From assembly GCF_024749285.1 (NCBI RefSeq), contig NZ_CP087196.1, positions 4,278,001-4,342,000 on the forward strand: DNA of 64,000 nt. Direction: 5' to 3'. The stretch comes from Pseudomonas sp. B21-015. GTDB lineage: Bacteria > Pseudomonadota > Gammaproteobacteria > Pseudomonadales > Pseudomonadaceae. Position numbers and translations under genes: made by a program. Below, in pieces: positions 51,885 through 59,650 of this stretch (the first letter of the stretch is position 1; each line of letters begins with the position of its first letter). The notes under the pieces are model-generated. The model was not told where the DNA came from, did not search any database, and saw only the letters and a program-made list of their open reading frames with translations.

Positions 51885-53303
51885 ATGTATCCAGTCTATA
51901 GAATATCAGATGAGCAAGCTGCAAACTTTCTAAAAATAAAAGAAGACTTCCTAAATGATGTGAAGGCCAAAGAAATCAAGCCTTCAAAGCTCTCTGAGAC
52001 GATATCAGCTTTCGCCAACGCTTCTGGTGGTGATGTCTATATTGGCATTTCGGAAGACAAAAGCAGCAAAACTAAATCATGGGTTGGTTTCGCGGAGCCT
52101 GAGGAAGCGAACGATATACCTCAAGTTCTGCTTCAAGCCCACCCATTTGGCAATCACCTGATATTCGAATACTTAGAGTGCGACGTATTTCCTGGATTGG
52201 TCCTCCACATCACCGTGAAGAAGGTGAAAGAGTTAGTTAAATCGTCATCCGGCGATATTTATATCCGTGTTAACGCTGGAAAACAAAAAATCGATACCCC
52301 TGAAGCGATGAGACGGCTCGAGCTTGACAAAGGCATCGTGACTTTTGAGAACGAGTGGGTGGAAATATCTGAAAAGCGAATTGAGAACAGTCTGTCCATC
52401 CTAAATTTTTTGATGAACATTATTCCGAACGGCGAGCCTAAAACGTATTTGGAAAATCAAGAGCTGGTTAAGCCAGGTCATGCCAAAGTGTGCGGAGTAT
52501 TGTTATTTTGTGACGAGCCGGCGATCTATCTCCCCAAAAGAAGCAGCATTAAAATAATGCGCTACAAGACAAAAGAAGAAGATATCGGGAGAGAATTTTT
52601 AGATGGTAATCCATTAACAATAGAGGGAGATGCATATAATGTTATTTTCGATTCTGTCAGAAAGACAAAAGAAATTTTAGAAGGCATCCAAAAATTAAAC
52701 GAAAATGGCCTTGAAACCATAAAATACCCAGATGAAACGTTACACGAAGTAATTACCAACGCTGTATTACATCGAGATTACAGCATTGTAGCTGACGTAC
52801 AGATTAGAGTATTCGATAACAGAGTAGAGGTTGAAAGTCCTGGCAAGCTCCCCGGCCACGTAACAATCAAAAACATTCTGCATACTCAAAGTGCGCGAAA
52901 CCCTTCGCTCGTAAGGCTTATTAATAAATTTCCTGACCCGCCCAACAAAGACGTGGGAGAAGGATTGAATACCGCCTTTAAAGCAATGGAGATGCTTCGA
53001 TTAAAGAAACCAATAATCTCCGAGGCTGAAAACTCAGTAATAGTAATAATCAGGCATGAATCCTTGGGCTCACCTGAGGAAATCGTTATGGAATATATGA
53101 GCCGTAACGACGAAATCACGAACTCTACAGCGCGCGAACTAACCGGAATAAAAAGCGAAAATTCGATGAAAAACGTATTTTTGCGCCTGAAGAACAGCAA
53201 TCTGCTTGAGCCAATACCGGATAGAAAGGGCTCAGCATTTGCGTGGCGGAAAGTTGTCAGAGAAGATCCAGAGCCGCCTGCACAGTTACAGTTTGATACC
53301 TAA
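51885..53303 (+). CDS. Schlafen-like AlbA_2 ATP-binding protein in the moron slot
   Basis: 472 residues. N-terminal AlbA_2/Schlafen domain: NFLKIKEDFLNDVKAKEIKPSKLSETISAFANASGGDVYIGISED. A central linker follows, then an HATPase-like part: LHEVITNAVLHRDYSIVADVQIRVFDNRVEVESPGKLPG and VGEGLNTAFKAMEML. The C-terminus has a winged-helix-like region (NSTARELTGIKSENSMKNVFLRLKN). It is AT-rich, unlike its neighbours, and sits just after cI in the lysogenically expressed direction. Proteins of this kind occur in phage-defence and exclusion loci, so that is the leading guess. Confidence 0.8.
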   Translation: MYPVYRISDEQAANFLKIKEDFLNDVKAKEIKPSKLSETISAFANASGGDVYIGISEDKSSKTKSWVGFAEPEEANDIPQVLLQAHPFGNHLIFEYLECDVFPGLVLHITVKKVKELVKSSSGDIYIRVNAGKQKIDTPEAMRRLELDKGIVTFENEWVEISEKRIENSLSILNFLMNIIPNGEPKTYLENQELVKPGHAKVCGVLLFCDEPAIYLPKRSSIKIMRYKTKEEDIGREFLDGNPLTIEGDAYNVIFDSVRKTKEILEGIQKLNENGLETIKYPDETLHEVITNAVLHRDYSIVADVQIRVFDNRVEVESPGKLPGHVTIKNILHTQSARNPSLVRLINKFPDPPNKDVGEGLNTAFKAMEMLRLKKPIISEAENSVIVIIRHESLGSPEEIVMEYMSRNDEITNSTARELTGIKSENSMKNVFLRLKNSNLLEPIPDRKGSAFAWRKVVREDPEPPAQLQFDT

Positions 53304-53353
53304 CCGGTTAGCTTCCAAATACTAACCGGTTACGTTGGCAAGCTAACCGGTTA
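53301..53353. repeat. Three phased TAACCGGTTA palindromes
   Basis: Perfect 10-bp palindrome at 53301-53310 (starting at the stop codon of the previous gene), 53323-53332 and 53344-53353. Centre-to-centre spacing is 22 and 21 bases, two helical turns. This looks like a protein-binding array rather than a terminator. Confidence 0.85.
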
Positions 53354-53424
53354 GGCAAAAAAATTGAAAATAGCGAAGCGCCAGTCCCTGCCTCTTTCAG
53401 TTCGACCATCGGTGTTCCTGCCAG

Positions 53425-53736
53425 TCAGAAAGGCGCCAGCTCCTCGACTGGTTCCATCACCTCTACCGGCCGATCTTCTTCGGCGCTCGCCTCCCACTTG
53501 AGCGTCACCGACTCATCGTCGTTGAACGTCATGTCTATGCCATCCGTCTCGTTTAACAGCCCCATCACCTCCTCCCACTCCCGATCGCCGTCTGTATCCA
53601 AGCGATGGATCGTTACCCAGCGCTGAATCTGCGCTACGGGGTGATTGATCATCGACGATACGCGCAATCCGAGCCTTTCAATTCCGCTGATCTCATGCCG
53701 CGCTACGGGCTTATCTGTCTTCTTCGCCTTCGCCAT
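53425..53736 (-). CDS. DUF1654 family protein
   Basis: 103 residues from MAKAKKTDKPVARHEISGIERLGLRVSSMINHPVAQIQRWVTIHRL. The arrangement ERLGLRVSSMINHPVAQ, REWEEVMGLLNETDGIDM and DDESVTLKW matches DUF1654, a small family frequent in Pseudomonas phages and genomic islands. Its function is unsettled. It runs on the minus strand between the cI unit and the rightward early promoter. Confidence 0.82.
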   Translation of the reverse strand: MAKAKKTDKPVARHEISGIERLGLRVSSMINHPVAQIQRWVTIHRLDTDGDREWEEVMGLLNETDGIDMTFNDDESVTLKWEASAEEDRPVEVMEPVEELAPF

Positions 53737-53842
53737 TACCACCCCCAAATGCTGTATATATATCCAGTACAAAGCGAACTATAGCGAAGCTATCACCCAC
53801 GGTAAATCCCTAGGCGTCGGGCCGCGCTTTTTCATGGATTAT

Positions 53843-53885
53843 GTACTTTTGGTACTTGACCTATTGTGAACTATTAGTTCATATT
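53843..53885 (+). promoter_or_regulatory. Rightward early promoter with two operators (PL-like)
   Basis: Operators GTAC-TTTTG-GTAC (53843-53855) and GAAC-TATTA-GTTC (53868-53880) match the three sites beside cI. Between and over them lies TTGACC (53856-53861), 17 bases, then TCATAT (53879-53884), a good sigma-70 match read rightward. It should drive the accessory array up to the integrase and be shut by CI. Confidence 0.8.
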
Positions 53886-54196
53886 TAACCCATCGCAGCG
53901 ACACACAGCTACTGCGAAGCACCACCGCTCTTTAACAATCAGGAATCTTCGCGGATCGATCCTCGGCAACGGGAACAGCGCGAAACATAAATTTCGATCT
54001 CCATGCCAGCTCTGGAACTGGCCGGGCTCCCCAATGAGAGCACGCGAAGTTGCACAGCCACCCGATGCGACGCCAGTTGCGGCAGCGGGCAGAGAGAGGA
54101 CTCCGGCGGACGTGCAGCGAGAGAAACAGACAGCATCACTGCTGCACCTTGGCGACAGGGTGCATCGGGATGTAATCCCAACCCAGAGGAATCGCC
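53886..54196 (+). other. Leader of the rightward early operon
   Basis: About 300 bases with no convincing ORF. CTTTAACAATCAGGAATCTTC resembles an rRNA-leader-type antitermination context, though no nut site is certain. A TGCACC / GGTGCA hairpin at 54143-54164 stands before AGAGGAATCGCC-ATG of the first gene. Confidence 0.4.
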
Positions 54197-54559
54197 ATGA
54201 ACCAAACCATCAGACAGAGCCAAGCAATTCTCCACGGGTTGCGGCTTAGAACTTCGTTGGCCACCGCGGAGATGTACCAGCGAATCGGTCGAGATGAGCC
54301 CGTCCGCGCTCCACGCTTCAACGTCGTACCCCGGGGCAGCAACACGTTCGAAGTGATCGAGCGCTCCACCGGCACGGCAAAGGGCGAACGGTTCGGCCAT
54401 GACAGCGCCTGCCAGCTCGCCCAACAGCTCGAGGACAACGCCGACTTCTTCGCCGCGAGCTGCAAGTCGATGAAGAAGTTTTCCCGCACGCTTCTGCGCT
54501 GGACTGCCGGCGCGGCTCTGATGCTAATCGTGTTCGCCTACTACGGATCGGGTCATTGA
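54197..54559 (+). CDS. Hypothetical protein with C-terminal membrane segment
   Basis: 120 residues (MNQTIRQSQAILHGLRLRTS...). The central part (FNVVPRGSNTFEVIERSTGTAKGERFGHDSACQLAQQLED) looks like a small globular domain; the tail (WTAGAALMLIVFAYYGSGH) is one membrane segment. AGAGGAATCGCC precedes the ATG. It is the first gene of the rightward early operon; function unknown. Confidence 0.65.
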   Translation: MNQTIRQSQAILHGLRLRTSLATAEMYQRIGRDEPVRAPRFNVVPRGSNTFEVIERSTGTAKGERFGHDSACQLAQQLEDNADFFAASCKSMKKFSRTLLRWTAGAALMLIVFAYYGSGH

Positions 54560-54640
54560 GGCGCATCAACAACCAGGTGCGCCAGCGCCGACGACAGACA
54601 TGGCTGGATCTACCAGCCCGCGGAATTGAAGAGGTTGGCC

Positions 54641-54982
54641 ATGGCCAAGAGTGGAAAAGAGCGATCAACCAAGGCTGCCCAGAAGCGGATCGAGTACGAC
54701 GAGAAGGAGTTGCGGCACCGCTGCAGGCTCGGCACCCGTCAGAAGCTTGATGAGGTGATGGCCTGGAACGGCATCGAGGAAATCAACGAAGCGGTGCAGA
54801 ACCTGATTCTGAACGCCCATGCGCTCGGGCCGACCCGTTCATATCAGGCGATGGAAAGCCCGCGCCACAAAGTGCAGATAAGCGAAAACGTGGCGCGGAT
54901 GTTTCGGAATGAAAGCTTGGTGGAACTGAAGCGGGATCCGGGTGACGAGGTCGTCGAACCAGCTCAGACCTTGGTGGACTGA
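54641..54982 (+). CDS. Hypothetical basic accessory protein
   Basis: 113 residues from MAKSGKERSTKAAQKRIEYDEKELRHRCRLGTRQKLDEVMAWNGIEEINEAVQNLILNAHALG; a basic N-terminus and a helical core that could be a ribbon-helix-helix-like DNA-binding fold. Function unknown. Its 3' end overlaps the convergent membrane protein gene. Confidence 0.65.
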   Translation: MAKSGKERSTKAAQKRIEYDEKELRHRCRLGTRQKLDEVMAWNGIEEINEAVQNLILNAHALGPTRSYQAMESPRHKVQISENVARMFRNESLVELKRDPGDEVVEPAQTLVD

Positions 54983-55140
54983 GTGAAAGCCCAGCCAAAG
55001 GCGACAGCTGCAATAATCGGCCGGATTAGGTCCGTTGCTGGAGCTTGTCCGTTAAACACCTGCAGGCCAAAGATTACGAACACTGCTACCGCAGCAAGAA
55101 CGCCCAGGACTGAAATCCAGCGGAAATATCTTGGAAACAT
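54964..55140 (-). CDS. Small two-segment membrane protein
   Basis: 58 residues from MFPRYFRWISVLGVLAAVAV, with two hydrophobic segments (ISVLGVLAAVAVFVIFGL and LIRPIIAAVAFGWAFTQ). TTCAAGGGAGTGACTCG precedes the ATG and supplies an AAGGGAG ribosome site. Convergent overlap with the plus-strand gene. Function unknown. Confidence 0.6.
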   Translation of the reverse strand: MFPRYFRWISVLGVLAAVAVFVIFGLQVFNGQAPATDLIRPIIAAVAFGWAFTQSTKV

Positions 55141-55331
55141 CGAGTCACTCCCTTGAAGAAGGGTGCGATCGTAATTGCAATTTACCACCACATCAAGCCA
55201 TCGCCAGCTCGGGCCGCAACGCCGAAGAGTCCGCCCGTTTCGCCAGCATGTCGCGACCTGAAATCACCATTAGGAAAAGTGGTCGCGGCAGCTTGAAGCG
55301 TTCGCCGCGACCGGCGTAGAGGCATGATCAA

Positions 55332-55634
55332 TCAGAAGTCTGATTTAACAGGGCCAGCAAATCGAACTGTATTTTGAAGGCCGATCTCAAGCGCTGCCTC
55401 TGGCAAGACTCTTATCACGCCGAGGTTTTGCCTGAGCGTTTGCTCGTCGAAATGTTGCTCCGCGACGATGCTTCCGTCTTCGTTATAAATCCCCACAAAC
55501 ATTGCCTCGACAATGTCGTGCACCTTTCCAAGGCCAATTTCTGAGGTGCGATCGCTCTCATGAAGCTGCTGGCGGAAGTCCGTTCGTGGATAACGCTGAA
55601 TGAATCCTCGGTATGAATCCGAACGATCTGGCAT
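55332..55634 (-). CDS. Hypothetical protein with array-type hairpin leader
   Basis: 100 residues from MPDRSDSYRGFIQRYPRTDFRQQLHESDRTSEIGLGKVHDIVEAMFVGIYNEDGS. The ATG follows CAGGAGTTTCAA and, upstream, the stem-loop CCGGC-ATGAC-GCCGG (55649-55663). Function unknown. Confidence 0.65.
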   Translation of the reverse strand: MPDRSDSYRGFIQRYPRTDFRQQLHESDRTSEIGLGKVHDIVEAMFVGIYNEDGSIVAEQHFDEQTLRQNLGVIRVLPEAALEIGLQNTVRFAGPVKSDF

Positions 55635-55739
55635 TTGAAACTCCTGATCCGGCGTCATGCCGGGCCATCAAGCAATAGCTCACAAACACATATCTCGCCA
55701 CCACCGGTCACGGAGGGCGGCGACTGACTGGTGAAATCC

Positions 55740-56144
55740 ATGAGTCACAACTGCGCATACGTCCGGCAGCACTATCAGGTGCCCGCCGAAATCGGCCGGC
55801 GCGTCATCGCTTACGGAAAGCCCGGCATTATCCTGGCTGATCGCGGCCACTACATCGGCGTGGTATTGGATGAAGACCCCAAGAAGCGAATCAGCAACTA
55901 TCATCCGACCCACGAAATGCAATACGGAGAAATGGCCGAGACTCTCCCCCTCAAACAGTGGAAGGTCATCCCGCCATGGGTCGACTGGTTTGATGTGGAG
56001 CTTTACATCGGGGACGCTCGCCACTGGGTGCATACCGTATGGGCCGCAACCCGCAGCCAGGCCAAGTACAAAGCCTATGAAGAGCTGCAGGACAACTGCC
56101 ACGATTCAAAGGCGATGTGCTACTTCAAGGTTCGCCGCGCCTGA
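55740..56144 (+). CDS. Hypothetical phage accessory protein
   Basis: 134 residues from MSHNCAYVRQHYQVPAEIGRRVIAYGKPGIILADRGHYIGVVLDEDPK. The rest (ISNYHPTHEMQYGEMAETLPLKQWKVIPPWVDWFDVELYIGDARHWVHTVWAATRSQAKYKAY) is conserved-looking and aromatic-rich; such proteins are frequent in Pseudomonas prophages without an assigned role. Its stop enters the boundary sequence of the second small cassette. Confidence 0.7.
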   Translation: MSHNCAYVRQHYQVPAEIGRRVIAYGKPGIILADRGHYIGVVLDEDPKKRISNYHPTHEMQYGEMAETLPLKQWKVIPPWVDWFDVELYIGDARHWVHTVWAATRSQAKYKAYEELQDNCHDSKAMCYFKVRRA

Positions 56145-56158
56145 CCCACCCTCACCTA

Positions 56159-56341
56159 TTACGCTGAATGGTCTGTAAATAGGTCAATCGCCTGCCTGTA
56201 GGTAGCAAGCTCAATTATCTGCCGCAAGCAAATAACGACCTCAAGCTTCTGCTTGTCGTCAGGAATTCCTATTCGCTTCAGCATCGCTCGGGCGTCTTCC
56301 TCGATCGCCGCGAGTGCATCGATATCGCTTTGCAATCTCAT
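56159..56341 (-). CDS. Small phage accessory protein, copy 2 of 3
   Basis: 60 residues (MRLQSDIDALAAIEEDARAMLKRIGIPDDKQ...), close to the copies at 14796 and 58504. Its boundary at the 3' end reads CCTCACCTATTACGCTG. Here the sequence upstream of the ORF is somewhat diverged (ACATAAACCAATTAGCCCAC). Confidence 0.75.
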   Translation of the reverse strand: MRLQSDIDALAAIEEDARAMLKRIGIPDDKQKLEVVICLRQIIELATYRQAIDLFTDHSA

Positions 56342-56415
56342 GTCAGTCTCCCGTCAGGCTGCATCGAACATAAACCAATTAGCCCACAAACTCGAATCAC
56401 GCCAGCGGGAGAGGA

Positions 56416-56811
56416 TCAGTTGAGACCAAGGATCAAAAGGAGCAGCAGTGCATCATCGAGCGATTTAACCTTAATTGCCCAGTGCTCATCGTCGGCTTTG
56501 TGCGCGTCATCAGTGAAGCTGTTGGGAAACTGCACCTTCAGCCTGTCCTTCTTGTACCTCTTCATTTTGATCACCGGCGGGCGCCACTGAAAAACCAGCT
56601 TCTTGCGAGAAGGCATGATCGAAAAGCACCACTTCCCATCCAGATCGACCGCAATAGATCGGACTTTCTGTGAGGTGGTCACCCTGCAAGAAACACCTTT
56701 CAGGCAAGTGAAAGTTCCAACCAGTAAGGCGAAAGCCTCTTTGACCTCGCCGTCCTGAATGTACTCATAAAACTCAGCAATCCGCTCCGAATCCTCTGCA
56801 CCTTTCAGCAT
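56416..56811 (-). CDS. Hypothetical protein
   Basis: 131 residues from MLKGAEDSERIAEFYEYIQDGEVKEAFALLVGTFTCLKGVSCRV. The start at 56811 is favoured because GGAGG lies 8 bases before it. The middle is basic (SRKKLVFQWRPPVIKMKRYKKDRLKVQFP), the end hydrophobic (SLDDALLLLLILGLN). It is divergent from the methylase gene. Function unknown. Confidence 0.6.
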   Translation of the reverse strand: MLKGAEDSERIAEFYEYIQDGEVKEAFALLVGTFTCLKGVSCRVTTSQKVRSIAVDLDGKWCFSIMPSRKKLVFQWRPPVIKMKRYKKDRLKVQFPNSFTDDAHKADDEHWAIKVKSLDDALLLLLILGLN

Positions 56812-56869
56812 CGCGCATTCCTCCACCCCAACCATAAACACTGTAGCCGTTTGGCGACGAGGCACCCCT

Positions 56870-58492
56870 ATGTCTGCACAACTGAACCGAGCCACGCAAC
56901 AAATTACATATGGCTCGGTCTGCTCGGGCATCGAGGCTGCGACCATGGCCTGGCATCCGCTGGGCATGCGCGCCACCTGGTTCGCCGAGATCGAAGCCTT
57001 TCCCAGCGCGGTGCTGGCCCAGCACTACCCGAAAACGCCGAACCTCGGCGACATGACCAAGCTCGGGGCCCTGGTCCTGGCTGGCAAGATCGCAGCGCCC
57101 GACGTGCTGGTCGGCGGCACCCCGTGCCAAGCCTTCAGCGTTGCCGGTATGCGCCAGGGTCTGCTCGACCCGCGCGGCGCCCTCACCATCAAATACGTGG
57201 AGCTCGCAGATGCAACTGACTATGTTCGCGCCGGCAACAGAAAGCCTCCCTGTGTCATCGTCTGGGAAAACGTCCCCGGCGTCCTCAGCGACAAAGGGAA
57301 CGCCTTCGGATGCTTTCTTGGCGCGCTTGCTGGGGAAGACTGCGAACTGCAGCCTTCAGGGAAAAGGTGGCCAGACGCTGGTTGTGTGTATGGACCCAAA
57401 AGAACAATCGCGTGGAGGGTCCTGGACGCCCAATATTTCGGCCTGGCCCAACGACGCCGCCGTGTGTTCGTTGTCGCAAGTGCTCGAGACGGATTCGATC
57501 CCACCGAGGTACTTTTTGAGCGCGAAGGCGTGCGCCGGGATACTGCGCCGCGCCGAGGCGAGGGGCAAGACGTTACCGGAACAGCTCCTTTCGGCCCTGC
57601 GCTCCAGTGCGGATGTGGCCAAGTGTTCGGCGAAGAGCTTGGACCGTACGGCTGCGTGAACTGCGAGGGTGATGAAGGCCCGGCGGTATCGATGTTCGGC
57701 GGGATCCCGGCATTTGGCGGGCACAGCTTGGAAGGTTCGGTCGAGCGCTCGGCGACGTTGACCGCGAAAGACAGCAGGCTCGACATGGAAAGCGAGACGT
57801 TCTTCGTTGCGCCGACACTCGCCGGCGGCGGACGGAAGTCCGGAGGGTACTCGCTCGACGACATCCCTATCACTGCTCCCGCACTTCGAGCCCAGGCACA
57901 GTGCAGCCATCGCGCCGACTCCGAAGCATTCATCGTGGCCGGCACACTGCAGGCCAACGGCAAAGCTGCCGGCAGCGCCACTCAGCAGGATGCGGAATCA
58001 GGCCTGCTGGTCGTACACGGCACGCAAGACCCAGGCGTCAGCAGCTCTACCGCTTTCGCGCTTGGCCGAAACAACGGTCAGGAAAACGCAGTGCTCGCTT
58101 TCAGCTGTAAGGACCACGGCGCGGATGCAGGGGCAGTATCGCCGACCCTTCGAGCAATGAACCATTCCGGCAGCCACCCGAACGCCGGCGGCCAGGTTGC
58201 CGTGTGCATTACTGGCGACATCACCCACACGCTGAAAGCCGACGGCTTCGACGGCAGCGAGGACGGCACTGGTCGTGGTCAACCAATCACTCCGGGCGGT
58301 TCTGGAGTTCGCCGCTTGATTCCCCGCGAGTGCGAACGCCTCCAGGGTCAGCCCGACGACTACACGCTGATCCCGTGGCGCGGCAAGCCTGCCAGCGAGT
58401 GTCCGGACGGCCCGCGCTACAAGGCGATCGGGAACAGCAAGGCGGTCACCGTCGTTCGCTGGATCGGACGCCGCATCCTAAAACAGCTCTGA
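56870..58492 (+). CDS. dcm: C5-cytosine DNA methyltransferase
   Basis: 540 residues. Motif I: YGSVCSGIEAATMAWHPLG. Motif IV: VGGTPCQAFSVAG with the catalytic Cys. Motif VI: IVWENVPGVLS. Motif VIII: FGLAQRRRRVFVVA. Motifs IX/X: RRLIPRECERLQGQPDDYT and YKAIGNSKAVTVVRWIG. A long stretch of about 230 residues between VIII and IX, rich in Gly/Ala and Cys (CGCGQVF, CVNCEGDEGP), acts as target-recognition and spacer. No restriction enzyme gene is adjacent, so it is a solitary phage methylase, likely used to avoid host restriction. Confidence 0.93.
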   Translation: MSAQLNRATQQITYGSVCSGIEAATMAWHPLGMRATWFAEIEAFPSAVLAQHYPKTPNLGDMTKLGALVLAGKIAAPDVLVGGTPCQAFSVAGMRQGLLDPRGALTIKYVELADATDYVRAGNRKPPCVIVWENVPGVLSDKGNAFGCFLGALAGEDCELQPSGKRWPDAGCVYGPKRTIAWRVLDAQYFGLAQRRRRVFVVASARDGFDPTEVLFEREGVRRDTAPRRGEGQDVTGTAPFGPALQCGCGQVFGEELGPYGCVNCEGDEGPAVSMFGGIPAFGGHSLEGSVERSATLTAKDSRLDMESETFFVAPTLAGGGRKSGGYSLDDIPITAPALRAQAQCSHRADSEAFIVAGTLQANGKAAGSATQQDAESGLLVVHGTQDPGVSSSTAFALGRNNGQENAVLAFSCKDHGADAGAVSPTLRAMNHSGSHPNAGGQVAVCITGDITHTLKADGFDGSEDGTGRGQPITPGGSGVRRLIPRECERLQGQPDDYTLIPWRGKPASECPDGPRYKAIGNSKAVTVVRWIGRRILKQL

Positions 58493-58503
58493 CCCACCCT
58501 CAC

Positions 58504-58689
58504 CTATTGCGCTGAATGCTCTGCGGCACGGTCGATCTCCTTCCTGTAGGTCGCAAGATCGATGATCTGCCGCAAGCAAATGACGACCTCCAGCTTCTGC
58601 TTGTCGTCGGGAATCCCTATTCGTTTGAGCATCATTTGAGCGTCTTCCTCGATTGCCGCAAGTGCATCGATATCGCTTTGCAATCTCAT
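58504..58689 (-). CDS. Small phage accessory protein, copy 3 of 3
   Basis: 61 residues (MRLQSDIDALAAIEEDAQMMLKRIGIP...), nearly the same as copy 1 in element 1. Boundary CCTCACCTATTGCGCTG at 58498-58514 follows the methylase stop; the other flank ATAGATACATAGACCACAAA equals that of copy 1. Confidence 0.75.
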   Translation of the reverse strand: MRLQSDIDALAAIEEDAQMMLKRIGIPDDKQKLEVVICLRQIIDLATYRKEIDRAAEHSAQ

Positions 58690-58755
58690 GTCGGCCTCCA
58701 GTAAGGCTGAACTCGAGATAGATACATAGACCACAAACTCAAATCACGCCACCGC

Positions 58756-58770
58756 CCGGGCATGACCCGG
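58756..58770. promoter_or_regulatory. CCGGG-CATGA-CCCGG hairpin leader
   Basis: Same stem-loop and flanks as 16258-16272, ending CATAGGACGCCC-ATG. It serves a different gene body here. Confidence 0.7.
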
Positions 58771-58782
58771 CATAGGACGCCC

Positions 58783-59217
58783 ATGCCCACAGAAAACAAA
58801 CTCACCCTGAAGATGCGGCGTGCCGAGCACGTCAATCAGGCGATCCGGATCATCGGCGACCACGGCCGCCGATTCTTCTTCAGCCAGGCCAGCGGCCGCT
58901 ACGCCAGCATGGTGGTCGACCAACGCGGCAAGATTTGGTTTGTCGACGACTACAGCGGCAAGCGCATCTTCACGCATGAAACGGCGTGGGGTGGCCGGTG
59001 GCGAGGCTTCAGCCACGGCGGCACGCTGCGCCGGATGGTCGAGGAATTCCGCGACTATATCCGCACCGGTGACCCACTGAGCCCGTTCTACCTGGGTCCT
59101 GAGCGATCGTTCGATGAAAGCAATATCTGGGGTTACGACGCGGAGGGAATGCGCGCCGTGCGTGAGCAGGCTGGCGCCCTTCCCGTCTTTCGGCAGCCTG
59201 AGCAGGTAGCGGCATGA
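58783..59217 (+). CDS. Hypothetical accessory protein
   Basis: 144 residues from MPTENKLTLKMRRAEHVNQAIRIIGDHGRRFFFSQASGRYASMVVDQRGKIWFVDDYSGKRIFTH, then GGRWRGFSHGGTLRRMVEEFRDYIRTG. Probably a small alpha/beta domain; it is a frequent type in Pseudomonas phages. The leader and first codons match the gene at 16286, but the body does not. Confidence 0.7.
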   Translation: MPTENKLTLKMRRAEHVNQAIRIIGDHGRRFFFSQASGRYASMVVDQRGKIWFVDDYSGKRIFTHETAWGGRWRGFSHGGTLRRMVEEFRDYIRTGDPLSPFYLGPERSFDESNIWGYDAEGMRAVREQAGALPVFRQPEQVAA

Positions 59218-59290
59218 CGGTTGTGAATGCCCATGATCTGGTATCGATGGAGGCTGCAGGATGACCCGGCAGATGGGGCAAGCAGCAATC

Positions 59291-59491
59291 TCAGACAGAC
59301 GGGCTGTTGATCGACGCGCTTAGAAAGGAACTCCAAACTTCACAAGCATCGGAATGCCTTTTAGTGGCCTTATCCCACTCAGGCCCTGAGGCATGTCGTG
59401 AAGAAACCAGCATCATCATGCTCGTCGTAGCAGCGTCCAACTCAAGAAGCAGCTTGTACGACTCAAACCTGAACTCGTCGACGGATATCAT
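59291..59491 (-). CDS. Small helical protein of unknown function
   Basis: 66 residues (MISVDEFRFESYKLLLELDAATTSMMMLVSSRHASGPEW...). A GGGGACAACGACC leader gives a fair ribosome site, and codon use suits this strand better than the overlapping plus frame. It fills most of the gap 59218-59650. Function unknown. Confidence 0.5.
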   Translation of the reverse strand: MISVDEFRFESYKLLLELDAATTSMMMLVSSRHASGPEWDKATKRHSDACEVWSSFLSASINSPSV

Positions 59492-59614
59492 GGTCGTTGT
59501 CCCCGAGTAGTACGCACCATCACTGAGAGGCGATTGACCCTCGTACGGTTGAGTGTGTGCGAATCAAGTAGTTCAACGAAGGGTCACGACTGACCCGCAG
59601 TAACTCCCTCCCCC

Positions 59615-59628
59615 TTAAAAGTCAGCCG
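59615..59628. promoter_or_regulatory. GCCGCTATAGCGGC hairpin leader, element 2 copy
   Basis: Identical palindrome and flanks (TAACTCCCTCCCCCTT..., then AAAGGAACAGTC-ATG) to 16595-16608. Confidence 0.7.
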
Positions 59629-59650
59629 CTATAGCGGCAAAGGAACAGTC

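Noticed and set aside
53301..53353. CRISPR-like array
   Set aside because: The repeats are only 10 bp with 11-12 bp spacers and no cas genes; they read as operator-like palindromes.
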